In this document: positions 39,784 through 52,300 of the stretch, piece after piece
Numbering within the stretch: position 1 is the first letter of the stretch
How the letters are laid out: the number at the start of each line of letters is the position of its first letter
Made by a program: the position numbers and the translations under genes
Origin: Nautilus pompilius
Lineage: Eukaryota > Mollusca > Cephalopoda > Nautilida > Nautilidae
Assembly (NCBI GenBank): GCA_018389105.1
Contig: JACATO010001001.1
Span: 62,001 to 126,000 of the forward strand
Direction of reading: 5' to 3'
DNA length: 64,000 nucleotides
Notes under the pieces: generated by a model
Told to the model about the DNA's origin: nothing
The model's database searches: none
What the model saw: only the letters and a program-made list of their open reading frames with translations

Positions 39784-42026
39784 CTCTCTCTTAGACCAAA
39801 AGTGCTGCTGCAAAACCCAAAATTGGTGGAACTTCTAAAGCTCTCAAGAAGAGAACAGAAGAGTATCCTTTCATTTCTGCATTAAAAAAAAATTTTTTTT
39901 ATTTATTTAGCTCATTGCTTTCCACAAATTTTGGATGCATTTCTAGTTCTACGGCAAAAAATGGATCTAGGTTGACACGGCTTTGAACAATGGCACCACC
40001 ATAGCAATCACTTTGCTTTGAAGCAGCTGGATCTAATGACTAATTAATATTGTTTAGTACGGGATTCTTTAACAACAAAGTATTGCCGAGAGTATTGTAA
40101 AACATCATGTCTTGTCATATTAAAATCATATCTTTTGACATGTTTGCTTATCTCATTTAGATAAGAAGTTTGCGCTCTTGCTTAACACCTGAAAAGGAAA
40201 TGTAGTGTGCGCTCAGGCAAAGGGTTTAGTCTGCCACTTTTTTTTTAAATATTACTTTCCTTACACAAATTCTCAGAGTTGTTCCAAATCAAAGTGCACG
40301 TCTAAACCGTAAAGCTTACGATTCTGCAGATGGGTATATGGTGACCAATGCAGAAAAGAGGTACGACTTATTCATGAGTATTTTGTTTTGTTGTTTAGTT
40401 GAAAGATTAAGAGTAATCATACTCTAGAGTGAAGACCACTATACCATTTAAGGGGCGACACTAAAGTGGGATCTTCATTTAATGGAAGCAAATAAAAATA
40501 TCAGACACGCCTATTGCTGTCTTTAGTCTCTGTGAATGTACTGTAAGAAATATGCTTGTTGTTTGTAACTACTATTATCAGTGGGAAAGTATTTTTCATG
40601 CATACTATATTTGGGTGGTGTGGTGTGGTGTGGTGTGGTGGTCCAGTGGTTAGCCTACTGGACTGCTAAGATTGAGGGCCTGAGTTAAATCCTGGTCAGG
40701 ACTGGCTCAGTTTGGTGTCATATCTCCTTGTCATGGTTTCCTTCCACATCTGAACTGAAAAACGAATAATTCTAGTAGGGACTCTTGCTCAGTGCTTTCC
40801 ATGCTGAAAAGTGGTTATGCAACCTACCGATTATGTCTGTGCATGATCCTAATCTCATAGCCATTGTCTGTTTAGATTTTAAAAATGTCTAGACTGAAAG
40901 AGATTAAGATTTACCAAAATGTATCTTTTTTTTTTTGGATTGGTACTTTATCTGCTGTATTAGTGAAAATGGCCCATTGCTTGCAGACAGTGAGCCAACA
41001 TAACAAATGACCAGTACTTACTGATTACTTTTTGTGACTTAGGCTGTTAGAGAATCCATCAGTGAGCCTATATATCAGCAACAAAGCCGACAACCTTTAT
41101 TTTCTCATGTGTCAACGAATTCTGAACACTTTTGTGTATATTTCTGACATCACTGTTGAAACTATCTAGTCTTTAATGCCTTACTATTTTTGTTTTTTAT
41201 AACTAAAATATCAGCTGAATTGTTTTATGTTACAGAGAAGCATTGACAAGAAGAACAAGCAGAACTTCAACAGACCAGGTCAGGAAGTATGAACCCAGTA
41301 AGTGTTTACATTTTTTTTTTATTTTAAAGAATGTTTATCTTTATAATGGGAATGCAGCGATCAATCAACTCAGTCCCAAACGTATGTAGCAGCATCCACT
41401 TAACTATAACAAAATAAATGTTCAATAAGTCCATTAGATAAAACTGTTTGAAATAGAATACCTAATTAATGTATATTTTAGCTGCTGGTACCTGGAATTC
41501 AACTATTTTTACAAAATTATGAAAAATATTATTACAAACATAACATTAAAAGAAAAATGGTGGGTATCATTTATTAAATAAGAAGATATTTGGTCCAGAA
41601 AAGACAAGTTAAATCCTATATGTTCTTTACTTTACACAGTCTTTCGACAGATAACAATATGGTATTGTTAATTTATTGTGTGTAATAAACATATTTAGTG
41701 AGAATTTTTACTGACATTGTATAATGTTTTTCAAGCACAACAAAAAAATTAGTTTTTTCACTGTGCGCATTCCAATGAAAGCTAGCCGAACTAGCTAGCA
41801 TTGCTGTGGTGGTGTGTGGGCGGGGTTAGATTTGAACTTTTGAAACTAGTTTTCACTAGAATATGCAAAGAAACTTTGGTATCTTATGAATAAGATTTTT
41901 TTGTTGTTGGATAGAACCCCTTTAATGTAATGAAATGTTATTACTTCAGGTCAGGTGACTATGAAGCGAACTGTGGCTGCAAAAGATAAAAACAGCAAAA
42001 AGAATTCTTCAAAACCTTGGAGATAA
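29373..42026 (+). CDS. CCP110: Centriolar coiled-coil protein CP110 (CCP110), eleven coding exons
   Basis: Exons 29372-29522, 30403-30528, 32176-34257, 36002-36118, 36596-36694, 39205-39321, 39509-39556, 39795-39862, 40277-40360, 41236-41297 and 41950-42026 join in phase to 1009 residues; human CP110 has 1012. The N terminus carries FDSIPILPPL followed by NEEKRKEMQKYKKEAMKRE, matching ILSPLLNIEKRKEMQ in human. The long third exon is polar and mostly disordered, with the conserved RRGSYTVLVPSPAL and VRRVLDY. The C-terminal third has the IQ-like helix AVVKGYLTRQLLK and then WQAALLDIHEIFFVIPVERR, as in human (LYGIHDIFFVMDAAERM). The protein caps the distal end of centrioles, blocks cilium growth and acts with CEP97. 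The acceptor of the exon at 39795 is preceded by a long TC repeat. Poly(A) signals lie at 42340 and 42418. Confidence 0.93.
31030..31570 (+). mobile_element. Tc1-like transposase remnant in CCP110 intron
   Basis: The plus strand encodes GCHLIGDGFILQQDNDPKHI followed by AKLSTECFASKESKE and IWFPRSPDLNSN. These are the second and third catalytic blocks of a Tc1 transposase (family: FQQDNDPKHTSK and SPDLNPIE). It stops at the SPDLN motif. Upstream sequence from about 31030 looks like degraded DNA-binding domain. No terminal repeats were found. Confidence 0.75.
34764..34905. mobile_element. Very short foldback/MITE, about 140 bp
   Basis: The left arm GTTACAGCACCAGTAATT continues for about 34 bases and reappears reverse-complemented at the right end (AATTACTGGTGCTGTAAC) with only a few mismatches. 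Between the arms are about 70 AT-rich bases. It lies in the CCP110 intron after the large exon. No target-site duplication is obvious, so the superfamily is unknown. Confidence 0.75.
36811..37051 (+). mobile_element. piggyBac-type MITE, copy A
   Basis: The element starts TCCTTTGGAGACAGATGC (next to a mutated TTAA) and ends TCGTCTCCAGAGGGTTAA. Terminal CCYT/AGGG next to TTAA and the TTAA target are hallmarks of piggyBac elements. The body of about 240 bp has no transposase. It is a clear homologue, in opposite orientation, of the element at 54164-54402. It lies in the CCP110 intron between exons 36596-36694 and 39205-39321. Confidence 0.75.
39707..39792. repeat. (TC)n microsatellite forming a splice-acceptor tract
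   Basis: About 86 bases of almost pure TC run directly into TTAG at 39791-39794, the acceptor of the CCP110 exon starting 39795. The microsatellite therefore is the polypyrimidine tract of that acceptor. Length change could affect inclusion of this 68-base exon, whose skipping would shift the frame. Confidence 0.9.
40615..40880 (+). mobile_element. tRNA-derived SINE, copy A
   Basis: After a TGGTG repeat come GTGGTTAGCCTACTGGACT, which fits a pol III box A, and GAGTTAAATCC, which fits box B, about 30 bases apart. The tRNA-unrelated body that follows (CTTCCACATCTGAA and onward) recurs in reverse orientation at 56105-56396. The element is in the CCP110 intron between exons 40277-40360 and 41236-41297. 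Confidence 0.7.
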
Positions 42027-42417
42027 GACAAGCAGACAGTGCAGTGTTCAGCTGAAGTGTTTTCCAGGGATAAAATCATCTTTCTGTTTCAACTATTTCT
42101 TTGATTAAAGTCTTTCAAGCTATTTTCGAAAACAACAAAAGCATTTTAAAATTTAATCCGTTACTTCATTTTGTTTAATCATTTTTACACACATGCCACC
42201 TGCAGAGACACTGCATATCAATTTTCATTTAATTTTTTTGTATTTATGGATTTTAATCATGCAAAACCAAATTAAGATTATTACCATAATACAAGTGCAA
42301 ATATTAATTTTCTATTTTTGTAAAACCCAGTCTGCCATAAATAAATTGTGATTGAGAATATCTTTTAAAACATGAGTGAATGTCTTGGAACATCTGTGAT
42401 AAACCTGAAAAAAAACT

Positions 42418-42423
42418 AATAAA
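42418..42423 (+). terminator. Candidate poly(A) signal of CCP110
   Basis: AATAAA about 390 bases after the stop, followed by a T-rich stretch. Another AATAAA at 42340-42345 and an ATTAAA at 42104 are alternatives, so the gene may use several sites. Confidence 0.5.
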
Positions 42424-42429
42424 TGTTTT

Positions 42430-43984
42430 TTTGAATTCACTATTATTTGTTATTTACTTATATCTTAATTGGAAAACTATTGCATGTTGATTCTGTCTAT
42501 AGTGACATCAGCTGGTATGTGTTCAGCCCTTTTCTCCCATGTTCAGGTTTTGTAATATTTATTTTGCTTTCTTCTTTTTCTGGCGATATTGCTTTGCAAG
42601 TAGACCGTTTCACTCCCAAGAAAGAATTGTTATCTAGTTTTGGGTAGGTAGTTCAAACTGTCAAATAAATATACATTAATTTTTACAACTCAATGAAGCC
42701 TGTGATTGGAAAACAATTATTCATAGAAATGTGTACATATGATCTATCTAAAAAAAAATGCTTGTTTTTGTATGAAAGTATCCATTTATATTATTCTTTA
42801 AAAAAGTATTTTAACCCTTTCCCCACTGGGGTTTTTGACATCGTTTCCATTAACAGAGATACACTCCATCAACATGATTTGGAATTCTCCAATGCTTAGA
42901 CTAACGAATATCCAGCGCTGCAGATCAGCCATCTACAAAAACTACGTTACATTGGAGATCTCTGACTTTGACAATCAGTGGAATGTGATCACTGATTGGA
43001 GATATTGATATTGTATTGATTCAAAACAGCAGATCAGAACCTTCCTGTAAAAACAGCCTTTTAATAATTAATTAAACTGGAGGAATTTCAAATATTTCAT
43101 TTTTTCAAACTAAGGCATGTACAAATGTAAACCATTGTTCTCTCGCAGGGGTTTTGTTTACCTGTCTGGCAGTTCTGGCTTGATCAAGATGGTGATTTTG
43201 GTGTGCCATAAAAATTCAGACACGCTTGCTTCCAGCTGAGTATCTGGGTTAGAAAACTCAATACTAAACAAGTGGTTAATTGTACATCTCCCCTCTTTTT
43301 TAAAGCATGCAAACAAAAAAAATATCAAATGAAAATTTATATTATTATTTGTGCAACAACCTGCAGTTTATATAATAGCTTTTAATAGCAAATCTCATGA
43401 ACTGGCATAAGAAAATTACTGTAATATATCACAATGAAATAAAATGAAGGGATTCATGAAATATTTTTTAGAGTTGGTGTCAAAAATGCCATTTTTTAAT
43501 AGCCTTTTCAACTTTTTGCTAATATTACTTCAGTAAATATGATTAAGAATACACTTCACAGATATTTTTTCTCCCTTGATTTTTCTTTTTTAAAATTTTT
43601 ATCTCTATATTATTGCATGCGCAGTTAATCCTGATAAAGCGAGAAGTCTATGGCAACATCATTTTTTTAAAGTATTTTTCTTTGTAAGAGTTTGTGAACA
43701 TTGTTTTGGTATATTCGAAGTGTCGGTGTGTGATACTGGCCACAGTATTCTCCCTTGTATACCACAGTCATGGAAATGTATTTTCTAACAATTTCTGCCA
43801 TATGATGCAGTTACCTTTACTGCAGTTCAGTTTGATATTTTAAAATTTTATTTGGGGGGGATGGATATTGTCAGAAGTTTATATAAGACTTTTTAAAGTG
43901 AGCTAACATTTGCTAAAGTTTTTTGTTTTTTAGTTTTTAAAAAATCTGTTCACAACATGATAGTGCAGCTATTTCATCACTGTA
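42430..43984. other. Intergenic DNA downstream of CCP110
   Basis: AT-rich sequence with no recognisable gene or RNA. TTAACCCTTTCCCCACTGGG at about 42813 resembles one end of a TTAA-targeting element, but no matching second end was found. Confidence 0.35.
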
Positions 43985-45960
43985 ACTTAGCAGTTCCCAA
44001 CCTTTTTCAGTATATGGTTGACTGATTCCCCCCTAATTCAAACAGAAAATCAAACAAGCAGTTCTTAAGGACATCTATTTGTGCATGAAAGTTACAAATG
44101 TGTTGACACAAGCAGTACCAAGCATAAACACTACCAATAGGTATCAATGTGAGAACGGACTGATGTCTGCTGCATAACTTGGTAGCATTGGGCTAAAACC
44201 TTGTCAAAGAGAGACAAAAATCACCACCATTATGGATACTTACTGTGTTTCTTTGTCAGCAAATTATTTACTTGGCTGAAATCAGTCTCAACAAGATAAA
44301 ACAGGAATGCAGTCATAAGCAGCTTTTTTCCTTCAGCATTGCAGGATACTTAGTCATTATGTCACTGACGTTTCATAAAGCGTGATAAATACTTTGTTGA
44401 AATCTTTTGGCATGAACGTCATGTTTTAGGTCGATGAACTTTTCCCGATTGGAAACTTCAACAGATTTTCTGTTTCAATGGAAAATGGATCTAAAATCCC
44501 ATCTGAAATAGGAACTGTTGTGTCCAGATACATAGACTGCAGATGATCTGTATAAACATCTGAAAGAGATTCTGCTTCCTACATTAGCGTTGGGAACTGA
44601 TTGAATTCACAGTGGCAAAGGTTCTGCTTATACAACTACTAATTGTCAATTAAGGAGAATACCAATGAGATTACTTAGCTTTAACTTGCAGCTGGCAAAT
44701 GATACAATTGAGTTTTTCAAAAACATCACAAAAATAAAAGGTATCCTGCTTGGCTGATTTTAGCTTCATCCATAGATTGGCATCATGCACATCAAGGAAC
44801 TCTATGATAGTATAGAAGAGTTCAGAAATCCTCCTTTTGTATGCTACAACAATTGATCTCAAACTCATCTTTGTGGCAAAGTTCTTTGAAAAATTGGTCA
44901 CTCAGTGATCAAGCTTTAATCTTATTGATTGTCTTGATAATATTAATTGAATTATGGAATGGTGCACCTACGTTCTTCACAACAAGTTGTTGATGGATAA
45001 TAGTGAATTGCGAAAATATTTAGAACTGCATTCTTCAAGAATGTGATGAAGCCTCGATAATGCCCAGTTAATGTTGGTGCATGGTTATTGGCTACTTCAT
45101 TTACATTTTTGAAAGAACTGGTTTTTCTCAAAATATAATTTTACAACGATGAAGATGGTCTCTCCTTTCATATCAGCTTTCAATATTTTATTTTAGAAGC
45201 ACCATCAATAGTAAATCAAGCATATGCCATCAAAAGTTTCATTGTCAGGAAGGCTGGTTTTATCAGTCCGTTGCTTGACTAAATTATTGCTCAGTGGAAT
45301 AAATCTACTAAAATCATGTGGATGCCTTAGATGCACACTGTGGATAAAATCTCTGATTGCAGGCCCAGTTACTTTCTCACCTAGTGTTTGCGGCTGCTCT
45401 GCGCAATAATTTTGGCTATGTAAGATGCATGCAAGCTATGTCCAACCCTCTTGTCAATTTCTTTGAATGCACTGATAATGTTATTTCTACCCAGATGCTT
45501 ATCACGTAGAGTTTGGAAGAAAGATACAGGACTGTTGTTCTTGTCGGGGTGTTTTTCACTGAGAGTAGAGCAAACACATTGGCAGTTGTTCATTATGTGA
45601 TGCAAAATGGACAACTGAATGCTGGTGAAATTTTTTTATTTTGCTGACATTCTCCATGAAATAGTTAATAAGAACAAATATGTACTGAACAACTGAATAT
45701 ATGTTGCGTAGCAAGAGATTAAATAGGTTGCAGTGTCTCTTGTTAATAGGATCATTTATGCAACATGTTGCTTTAGAAGAGAATTTGTTTTTAGATAACG
45801 TTTTTGAATACAAGAAGTATCAGGGAAGAGCAAAAGGAGCCAGGAGCCCGTTGAGATGCTACCACCAACATCCATGTAGGAAAAAAAAAAATTAAACTTA
45901 GGCCCTTTGAAGTTTACTTTTGCTCCCCACAATAACTTGTAGATCGTGGGCGACATCAAC
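43985..45960 (-). mobile_element. hAT transposon fossil, ZBED5/SCAND3-like
   Basis: Minus-strand frames in order read PVSFFQTLRDKHLGRNN and DKRVGHSLHASYIAKIIAQS (about 45530-45390), then a region around 45390-45220 with the target-recognition and first catalytic part badly degraded, and finally ISELFYTIIEFLDVHDANLW with FCDVFEKLNCIICQLQVK (44840-44680). This last matches the RVWELREEIIEFL and L-N-x-L-N-L-x-L-Q-G region of ZBED5-, SCAND3- and GTF2IRD2-type transposases. Many stops show an old copy. Its exact ends are not visible. Confidence 0.6.
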
Positions 45961-46489
45961 CTTGTTGGGGAGCCAAAGCCGTAACCGAACTGAAGAAGTA
46001 TTTTGCTGGTTTTTCTCCTCCATTCGAAGAAAAAAGGGGGGAAGTCAGTTTTTGGCAGAGCCGCGCAAAACTTGTTCTCTGAAAGATGAAAACAACTGAC
46101 CTGACACCCTTAATAAATGAAGTTTTGAATTCATTGACCAATTTATTTAAATTTTAAACAAAAAGAAGTAAAGTTTATTATTATTGTTCTATCTAAGGTA
46201 TGCAGTTGTTTTTTTTAAAAAAAGAAGAAAAAGAAACTTACTTAGGGGAAAAGTAATAACAGATACAATTAATGTCTATTTTAGAGTTTAAAAATCGCCC
46301 CCCCCCCCAAGGAACTCTTCTGGGATGAGACAATATAAGTAATTACATTGGAGGTAACTGAAGGACCGGATTAGGCCATAAGTTTGGTAAGCTATGACAC
46401 AGGGTCTCAACTCATGAGGGGCCCTTTTGTCCCCCCCAAAAAAAAACTTGTAAAGTTTACGACCGATTTAAAGATGAACGCACATTAAA

Positions 46490-47466
46490 AAAAAAAAAAT
46501 TATTAAAATAATAAAAGTAAAACAGTGCACAGTGTGTCCGGGAATAGACGGTCAGTCGGGGTTAGGGCTTAGTGTCGGCGTCTTGTGGGAGTCAGGGTCC
46601 GTCGGGGCTGGCCCTAGCGGGGTCTGGCTTTCCCGCGGGGAGACAGTTGGGGATGACGTTGAACGAGGGGAAGGGGTCTGATTTCCCCCGGACCACAGAG
46701 CAGCCGGCGAACGGAGGGGACGGACGCAGTTCGCAAACGCTAAAGACATAATAATAATAATAATAATAACCCGATGATATTTTATAGAACGCTGGTCATT
46801 TCAACGGTGTGTGGGGTATCTTTAATAACCTCAGCTCCCTAACCCGGCTAGGAAATGAATCGATCCCGACCGGGTTTCGTTAGTATTCCCTAACCTCAGC
46901 CGGTACGAACCCTAATCTGACTTATTTAAACATCCGTTGATGAGTATACTCGAGATGTAAACTATCTTGTACGCGCGTCCTCAAGCGTGTTTTTATTTCT
47001 TAGAATTCCGTATTATTATTAATACTACTGTCGTTGCTGGAAAAATAATGCGAAAAAACCCCTCTTTTCAGTCAGGGAATGGCTACATTATTTAATGCCG
47101 CGTGTTTATATTTATTGTTATACATTTTAATTATTGGTCGGGATTGCGAGGGGAGGTAATTCATCCAGCACGTACCTCCCTCGGTAACTCTCTTCTGGTG
47201 GAGGGACATAATAAAGCTTTCAAAAGTCGAGCCTCTCACCCTTTTTAGAAAAACGTGCTGTTTTGTTTTGCCCTTTTTTTTTTTTTTTATTTTTTTTATT
47301 TTCCTGTTGAAACTTCTGTGTTACTAAGGAAATAGTGTAAGATGTAGCTCGGTTGTTGGTTTGTACCGGGCCGGGATTTCTGGAGAGAATATGTAGTTAG
47401 GGTACGGACGGGAGCGAGCGGAGGACGAACTGCACGGCACAGGTAGGGATCGGCTGTCGGCCGGCC
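46490..47466. promoter_or_regulatory. CpG-rich block upstream of the LRR gene
   Basis: GC content and CpG frequency rise sharply at 46540-46740 and again from 47380, in contrast with the AT-rich surroundings. An AAT microsatellite lies at 46748-46770. The second block ends with GGCACAG/GTAGGG near 47442, a possible donor of a non-coding first exon that would splice to the acceptor TTTTTCAG at about 49346, just before the ATG of the LRRC14-like gene. The core promoter elements themselves are not resolved. Confidence 0.45.
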
Positions 47467-48529
47467 GGGGTTAGGGGACGGGGAGAATCGTGGGTTAGGG
47501 GACGGGGGGAGAATCGTGGGTTAGGGGACGGGGAGAATCGTGGGTTAGGGGACGGGGGGAGAATCGTGGGTTAGGGGACGGGGGGAGAATCGTGGGTTAG
47601 GGGACGGGGGGAGAATCGTGGGTTAGGGGACGGGGGGAGAATCGTGGGTTAGGGGACGGGGGGAGAATCGTGGGTTAGGGGACGGGGGGGAGAATCGTGG
47701 GTTAGGGGACGGGGGGAGAATCGTGGGTTAGGGGACGGGGGGAGAATCGTGGGTTAGGGGACGGGGGGAGAATCGTGGGTTAGGGGGGGGGGGGGGAGAA
47801 TCGTGGGTTAGGGGACGGGGGGAGAATCGTGGGTTAGGGGACGGGGGGAGAATCGTGGGTTAGGGGACGGGGGGAGAATCGTGGGTTAGGGGACGGGGGG
47901 AGAATCGTGGGTTAGGGGACGGGGGGAGAATCGTGGGTTAGGGGACGGGGGGAGAATCGTGGGTTAGGGGACGGGGGGAGAATCGTGGGTTAGGGGACGG
48001 GGGGAGAATCGTGGTTAGGGGACGGGGGGAGAATCGTGGGTTAGGGGACGGGGGGAGAATCGTGGGTTAGGGGACGGGGGGAGAATCGTGGGTTAGGGGA
48101 CGGGGGGAATCGTGGGTTAGGGGACGGGGAGAATCGTGGGTTAGGGGACGGGGAGAATCGTGGGTCAGGGGACGGGGGGAATCGTGGGTTAGGGGACGGG
48201 GGGAATCGTGGGTCAGGGGACGGGGGGAATCGTGGGTTAGGGGACGGGGGGAGAATCGTGAGTTAGGGGACGGGGGGGGAATCGTGGGTTAGGGGGGGGA
48301 ATCGTGGGTCAGGGGACGGGGGGAATCGTGGGTTAGGGGGGGGAGAATCGTGGGTCAGGGGACGGGGGGAATCGTGGGTTAGGGGACGGGGAGCATCGTG
48401 AGTTAGGGCGGGGGGAATCGTGGGTCAGGGGACGGGGGGAATCGTGGGTTAGGGGACTGGGAGAATCGTGGGTTAGGGGACGGGGAGAATCGTGAGTTAG
48501 GGCGGGGGGAATCGTGGGTTAGGGGACGG
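47467..48529. repeat. G-rich minisatellite, about 40 copies of a 24-26-bp unit
   Basis: The consensus unit is GGGTTAGGGGACGGGGGG followed by AGAATCGT, repeated in direct orientation over 1063 bp. In the first two thirds units are almost identical; from about 48110 they vary (AGAATCGT shortened to AATCGT, TTA changed to TCA, ACG lost). Each unit has three G-runs and contains GGGTTAGGGG, close to the vertebrate telomere repeat. All the G-runs are on the plus strand. It lies between the CpG-rich block and the first coding exon of the LRR gene, probably in its 5' intron. Open frames in it are artefacts of the repeat. Confidence 0.97.
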
Positions 48530-49375
48530 TTTCGGATTTGAAAGATAGATGTTTGGCGTAGAAGGAATTGACGAGGGACTAGAAGCGTTACTGCCGGTAT
48601 GGTGGCAGGGTCTCCGATAGTCCAACTCGCTTTAACGTTGGTTTGTTTTTTTTTACAGGGAGCCGACCCTCCTCCAAAAACGGTAACCACCGTATTGTAG
48701 GTGTTTAGGGTATACATGACTATTCCAATACCTGGTGCAAAAGCTCCAACCTAAGACATCAGGGTTACAACTCTTGCACTCCTCGTTATTTTTAATGCAA
48801 TGCTGTGTATAAAAGCTTACAAGCCACTAAGTCGCATTTATTTGAGATAAGACCCTTTTCACAGATTATACTCTGCACAATAGCATTGGAAAGGAAACAA
48901 TACTTAAGTCATTTTGACTATGAAGTTTTAGTCCTTTACTCTGCGTCCAACAGCATTTATACTGTCTTGTGCTAGCTGAAGTATTTTTGAGAATCTGCAA
49001 ATCAGTTACTAGGAATTTTTTTTTATTTTGCTGTTCATGAAACTGAATAACAGTTAGTTTTGGGTTTTGCCTGTCTCGAGAGAGAGAGAGAGAGTTGTTA
49101 AGAAAGAAAAAAATTTACAGTGCTATTAATGGATTTATTTCTAGTTGAAGGAAAAAACTTTTTAAATCTTCTTTATTTTTCTTTTTGATAAAGTTAGAGG
49201 TAAATTTAGGTTCTTCATTATTTTTTTTTTTATTTTAAAGAAAATGTACCTACTATTTCTTGATTAGTGAACTGTCTGATTTTTTTTTTTAGTTTGAGTA
49301 TTCTAAATTAATGCGATAGTTTTTTTTGATTTTCTTTCTTTTTCAGAAGATTTTATCTAAACTTTTTAAAAAAAA

Positions 49376-52300
49376 ATGTTGATACATTATCAAGGGGGAG
49401 TTTATCATTTTGATTCAATGGATGATCTAACGAAGATACCAGTCAAACCTGAGCAAGTAAAGACACTTCAGGAGCTATGTTCAGAGTACATCACCTGGTA
49501 TTCTTCCCTCACCAAGGCAGCAATAACAATGCTTCCTCCTGCTCTTATGCCACCACTAATGAATGCTGCAGTCTATCATTCCAGAGACCTTTCCATTAAT
49601 ATCCTGTTATCAAATTGGCCCCATGGAACTCTGTGTCTGAAGGACTTGGCTCCAGCCTTGAACTACTTTCCGCATTCCACATTCAGCCTAAACATTGCCA
49701 AAAAGAGACTTTTCATTAACAAGGAATTTGAGAAGGCAGCACGCGTGTGCTCAACCATGATCAACAAGTTGTTGAAATGCATAAGAGAGAGAACATTGAT
49801 GAATCTCCATGTTCTTGACCTCTGTGGATTTCCAGTGCGTAAGTATGCGCAGCTTTAGAGCTGCACTCAGCACTTTACCAACGGCCCCCTTTCCCCGCAT
49901 GTCCAAGCTTGTTTGCTAGAGCAATTCACCATTTCAGCAGCAATAGCCTGCCATAGAAAAACTCTTTAGTTTTCACAAAAATAACCCTCTTTGCAGTAAA
50001 GTTGAAAAACTAATACATTGGATAGGAAACCAAGAAAGATAAAAATACATAAATGGCTGACACATTTTTACGTTCAATATCTGAAATTATTTTGACAGAC
50101 ACAAAGAAATGGGGATTATAAGAATTAATCTCCAAAAAGTTTTAGATAGAAGTTAATCATTTCTTCCAAATTATAGTATTCTTGACCTTTTTTATTTTAA
50201 TTCTTCATTTTGGCCAAAAAATGTTAAATCTATGAAAGTAGCTACCATTGATTTTAAATATTTATAGTTTTACTTTTTTTTTGTTTCCAAAAAACTATTT
50301 TTAAGAATGTCAGAAAATAGTATATTTCTTTCCCTACAAGTAAATTTTGTTTATTGGGCCATGTGAGCCTATTGTAGTGAACTTTTTTTATCAGAAAATT
50401 TTGTTGGGTGGAGCTTTGCCATTCTCCATAATGATGTGATCTACTGGTTGCAGGGTTGTGGTGGCAAGAAAGTGAAAATACAAAAAAAAAAAACAAAAAC
50501 AAAACTGCTGTGTTGTACCTGATGACAGATAATTCTAATGGTGCCTCAGTCTTACACCTTGCTGGGTTGAGAAGTCAGTTCTTCTGTATTTTTATTATTA
50601 CGTAATATTTACAGTATTGGAAATAATTATGGAAACACAGGATATGCACAAATAATAAGTAATTGAAACTTGAGGTACATACACAATGCATTATTACAGA
50701 AAATATACACAAACAAAATTAGAATGTTGTACAGAGCATTAATACTTGGTATGTGAGCCTTCCTCCTGCTTTATGTAAAGCATGACACCTTTTTTTCATG
50801 CTCCCAAACAGGTTATCAAAGTATGATTGGAATGTTGTTTCAAACACCCTGAAACACATTCCACAATTCACTCAAGGTGTTTGGTTGTTTGACTTTCTCA
50901 GTAGCCATATAATCCCATACACCCTCAATGATGTCCATCTTAGAACTTTGTGCTGGCCCAGGCAGCTTCAATCAGCCTCTCTATCTTCCAGATGATTTTT
51001 CACCCCATTGGCTGTATGCTTGGGGTCATTCCTGTTTGGAAGATGCATCCCTGCCCAATGTAATGTCTTCCTGAGGACAAGGAATGATGGATGAGAACCT
51101 ACCCATAGCTTTCAGCAGTCAATATGCTTTTGATTTTATGCAAATTCCTGACACTCTTGGCTGATATACAGCCTCACACTTGTATTGATCCACTCCCATG
51201 CTTCACTGTAGCTTTTATGTATTGACTGTTGTTCTGCTTCCCAGTCTGCCTTGCCAAACGGTTCAAACTTGAACCCATCTGTAAAGACCACCGCCACCTA
51301 GGTCTGGTCATCCCACTGTTTCGTTTCTGCTGTCCATTTCAGTACTGGCCTTTTCTCAGCAAGGTTTTCAGACAGCTACACATTCATTGAGAGCAATTTG
51401 TGTTGGTATTGGAGATTCCTGTCTCAAATCCCAGTGTCAGCGTTAGCTGTCTACAGTATCTTGAAATACTGAAAACATACATACAACGCATCATTCGACT
51501 TGTGACAACAAGTACTAACTCAATTACAGATACTGCAGCAAGTTCTGTAGCAAAACACCAAACTTTTATTTGTTTGGTTTCTCTGCAGTTGACAAAACTT
51601 TGTGCAAGTTGGCTTCATTGAGGTTGGAAAGTGTACGCAGCAGCGCCGAAAGCAGCAAAGTAACCACGGGTAAGTGAATTCTTTAAGCCATTTGATTTGC
51701 TTCATTTTCCCGTGTAAGACAATTTTTTGGGAGGTTGAAGGTTACATTTTTAAAGGTGAGGTATCTTTGGGAAGAAGAACTTTTCTCATCTACTGTTAGT
51801 ATTTTCATAGTCCAAGCCTGGAGAGTGGCTATTAAAGTCTCCTACTATGATGAAGGTGTTTTCTGGAACAACCACAGATTGTATATGAAGATCTGTCTTG
51901 TATGAAGTAAACATTGCCAAGTTGGAATCTTTTCTTTAAGCATTTCAGATTTAGCTTCCAACTCTGTAGGTAACTCTCTTTCTGCAATGTTGTTTTTTAC
52001 CAGTATATACCCATCTTCTATTAACTCTGCCTCATCACTCTTGATAAAACTGTTGTTGTCGTCTTTAACGTGAGTTTCTAATCATTTCTTGGTGAAGGTA
52101 GGAAGAAACATCTGCCTGCTTCCTTCAGGTTCCATTCTAGTTCTACTTCCTTACATTTGCTTGCTTTGCATTGATTGATTGCTTCTTTCCATGATCCCCT
52201 GACTTCTCCAGATTATACAAAACTCCCTCCAGTAATTCTGCCAGTTGCATAGGTGAGGTACTGAGACCTATTCCTCATATCTTGTGGAACTCCATGAGGG

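Noticed and set aside
46552-46749. Proline-rich minus-strand open frame
   Set aside because: It arises from GC-rich, G-run DNA next to the minisatellite and has no start context or homology.
47467-48529. Interpretation as a chromosome end or a CRISPR array
   Set aside because: The unit is not pure TTAGGG, unique genes lie on both sides, and direct repeats without spacers in an animal genome do not make a CRISPR array.
48403-48717. Open frame with tandem PNPRFPPS-like peptides
   Set aside because: It is a translation of the minisatellite unit in one frame, not a gene.
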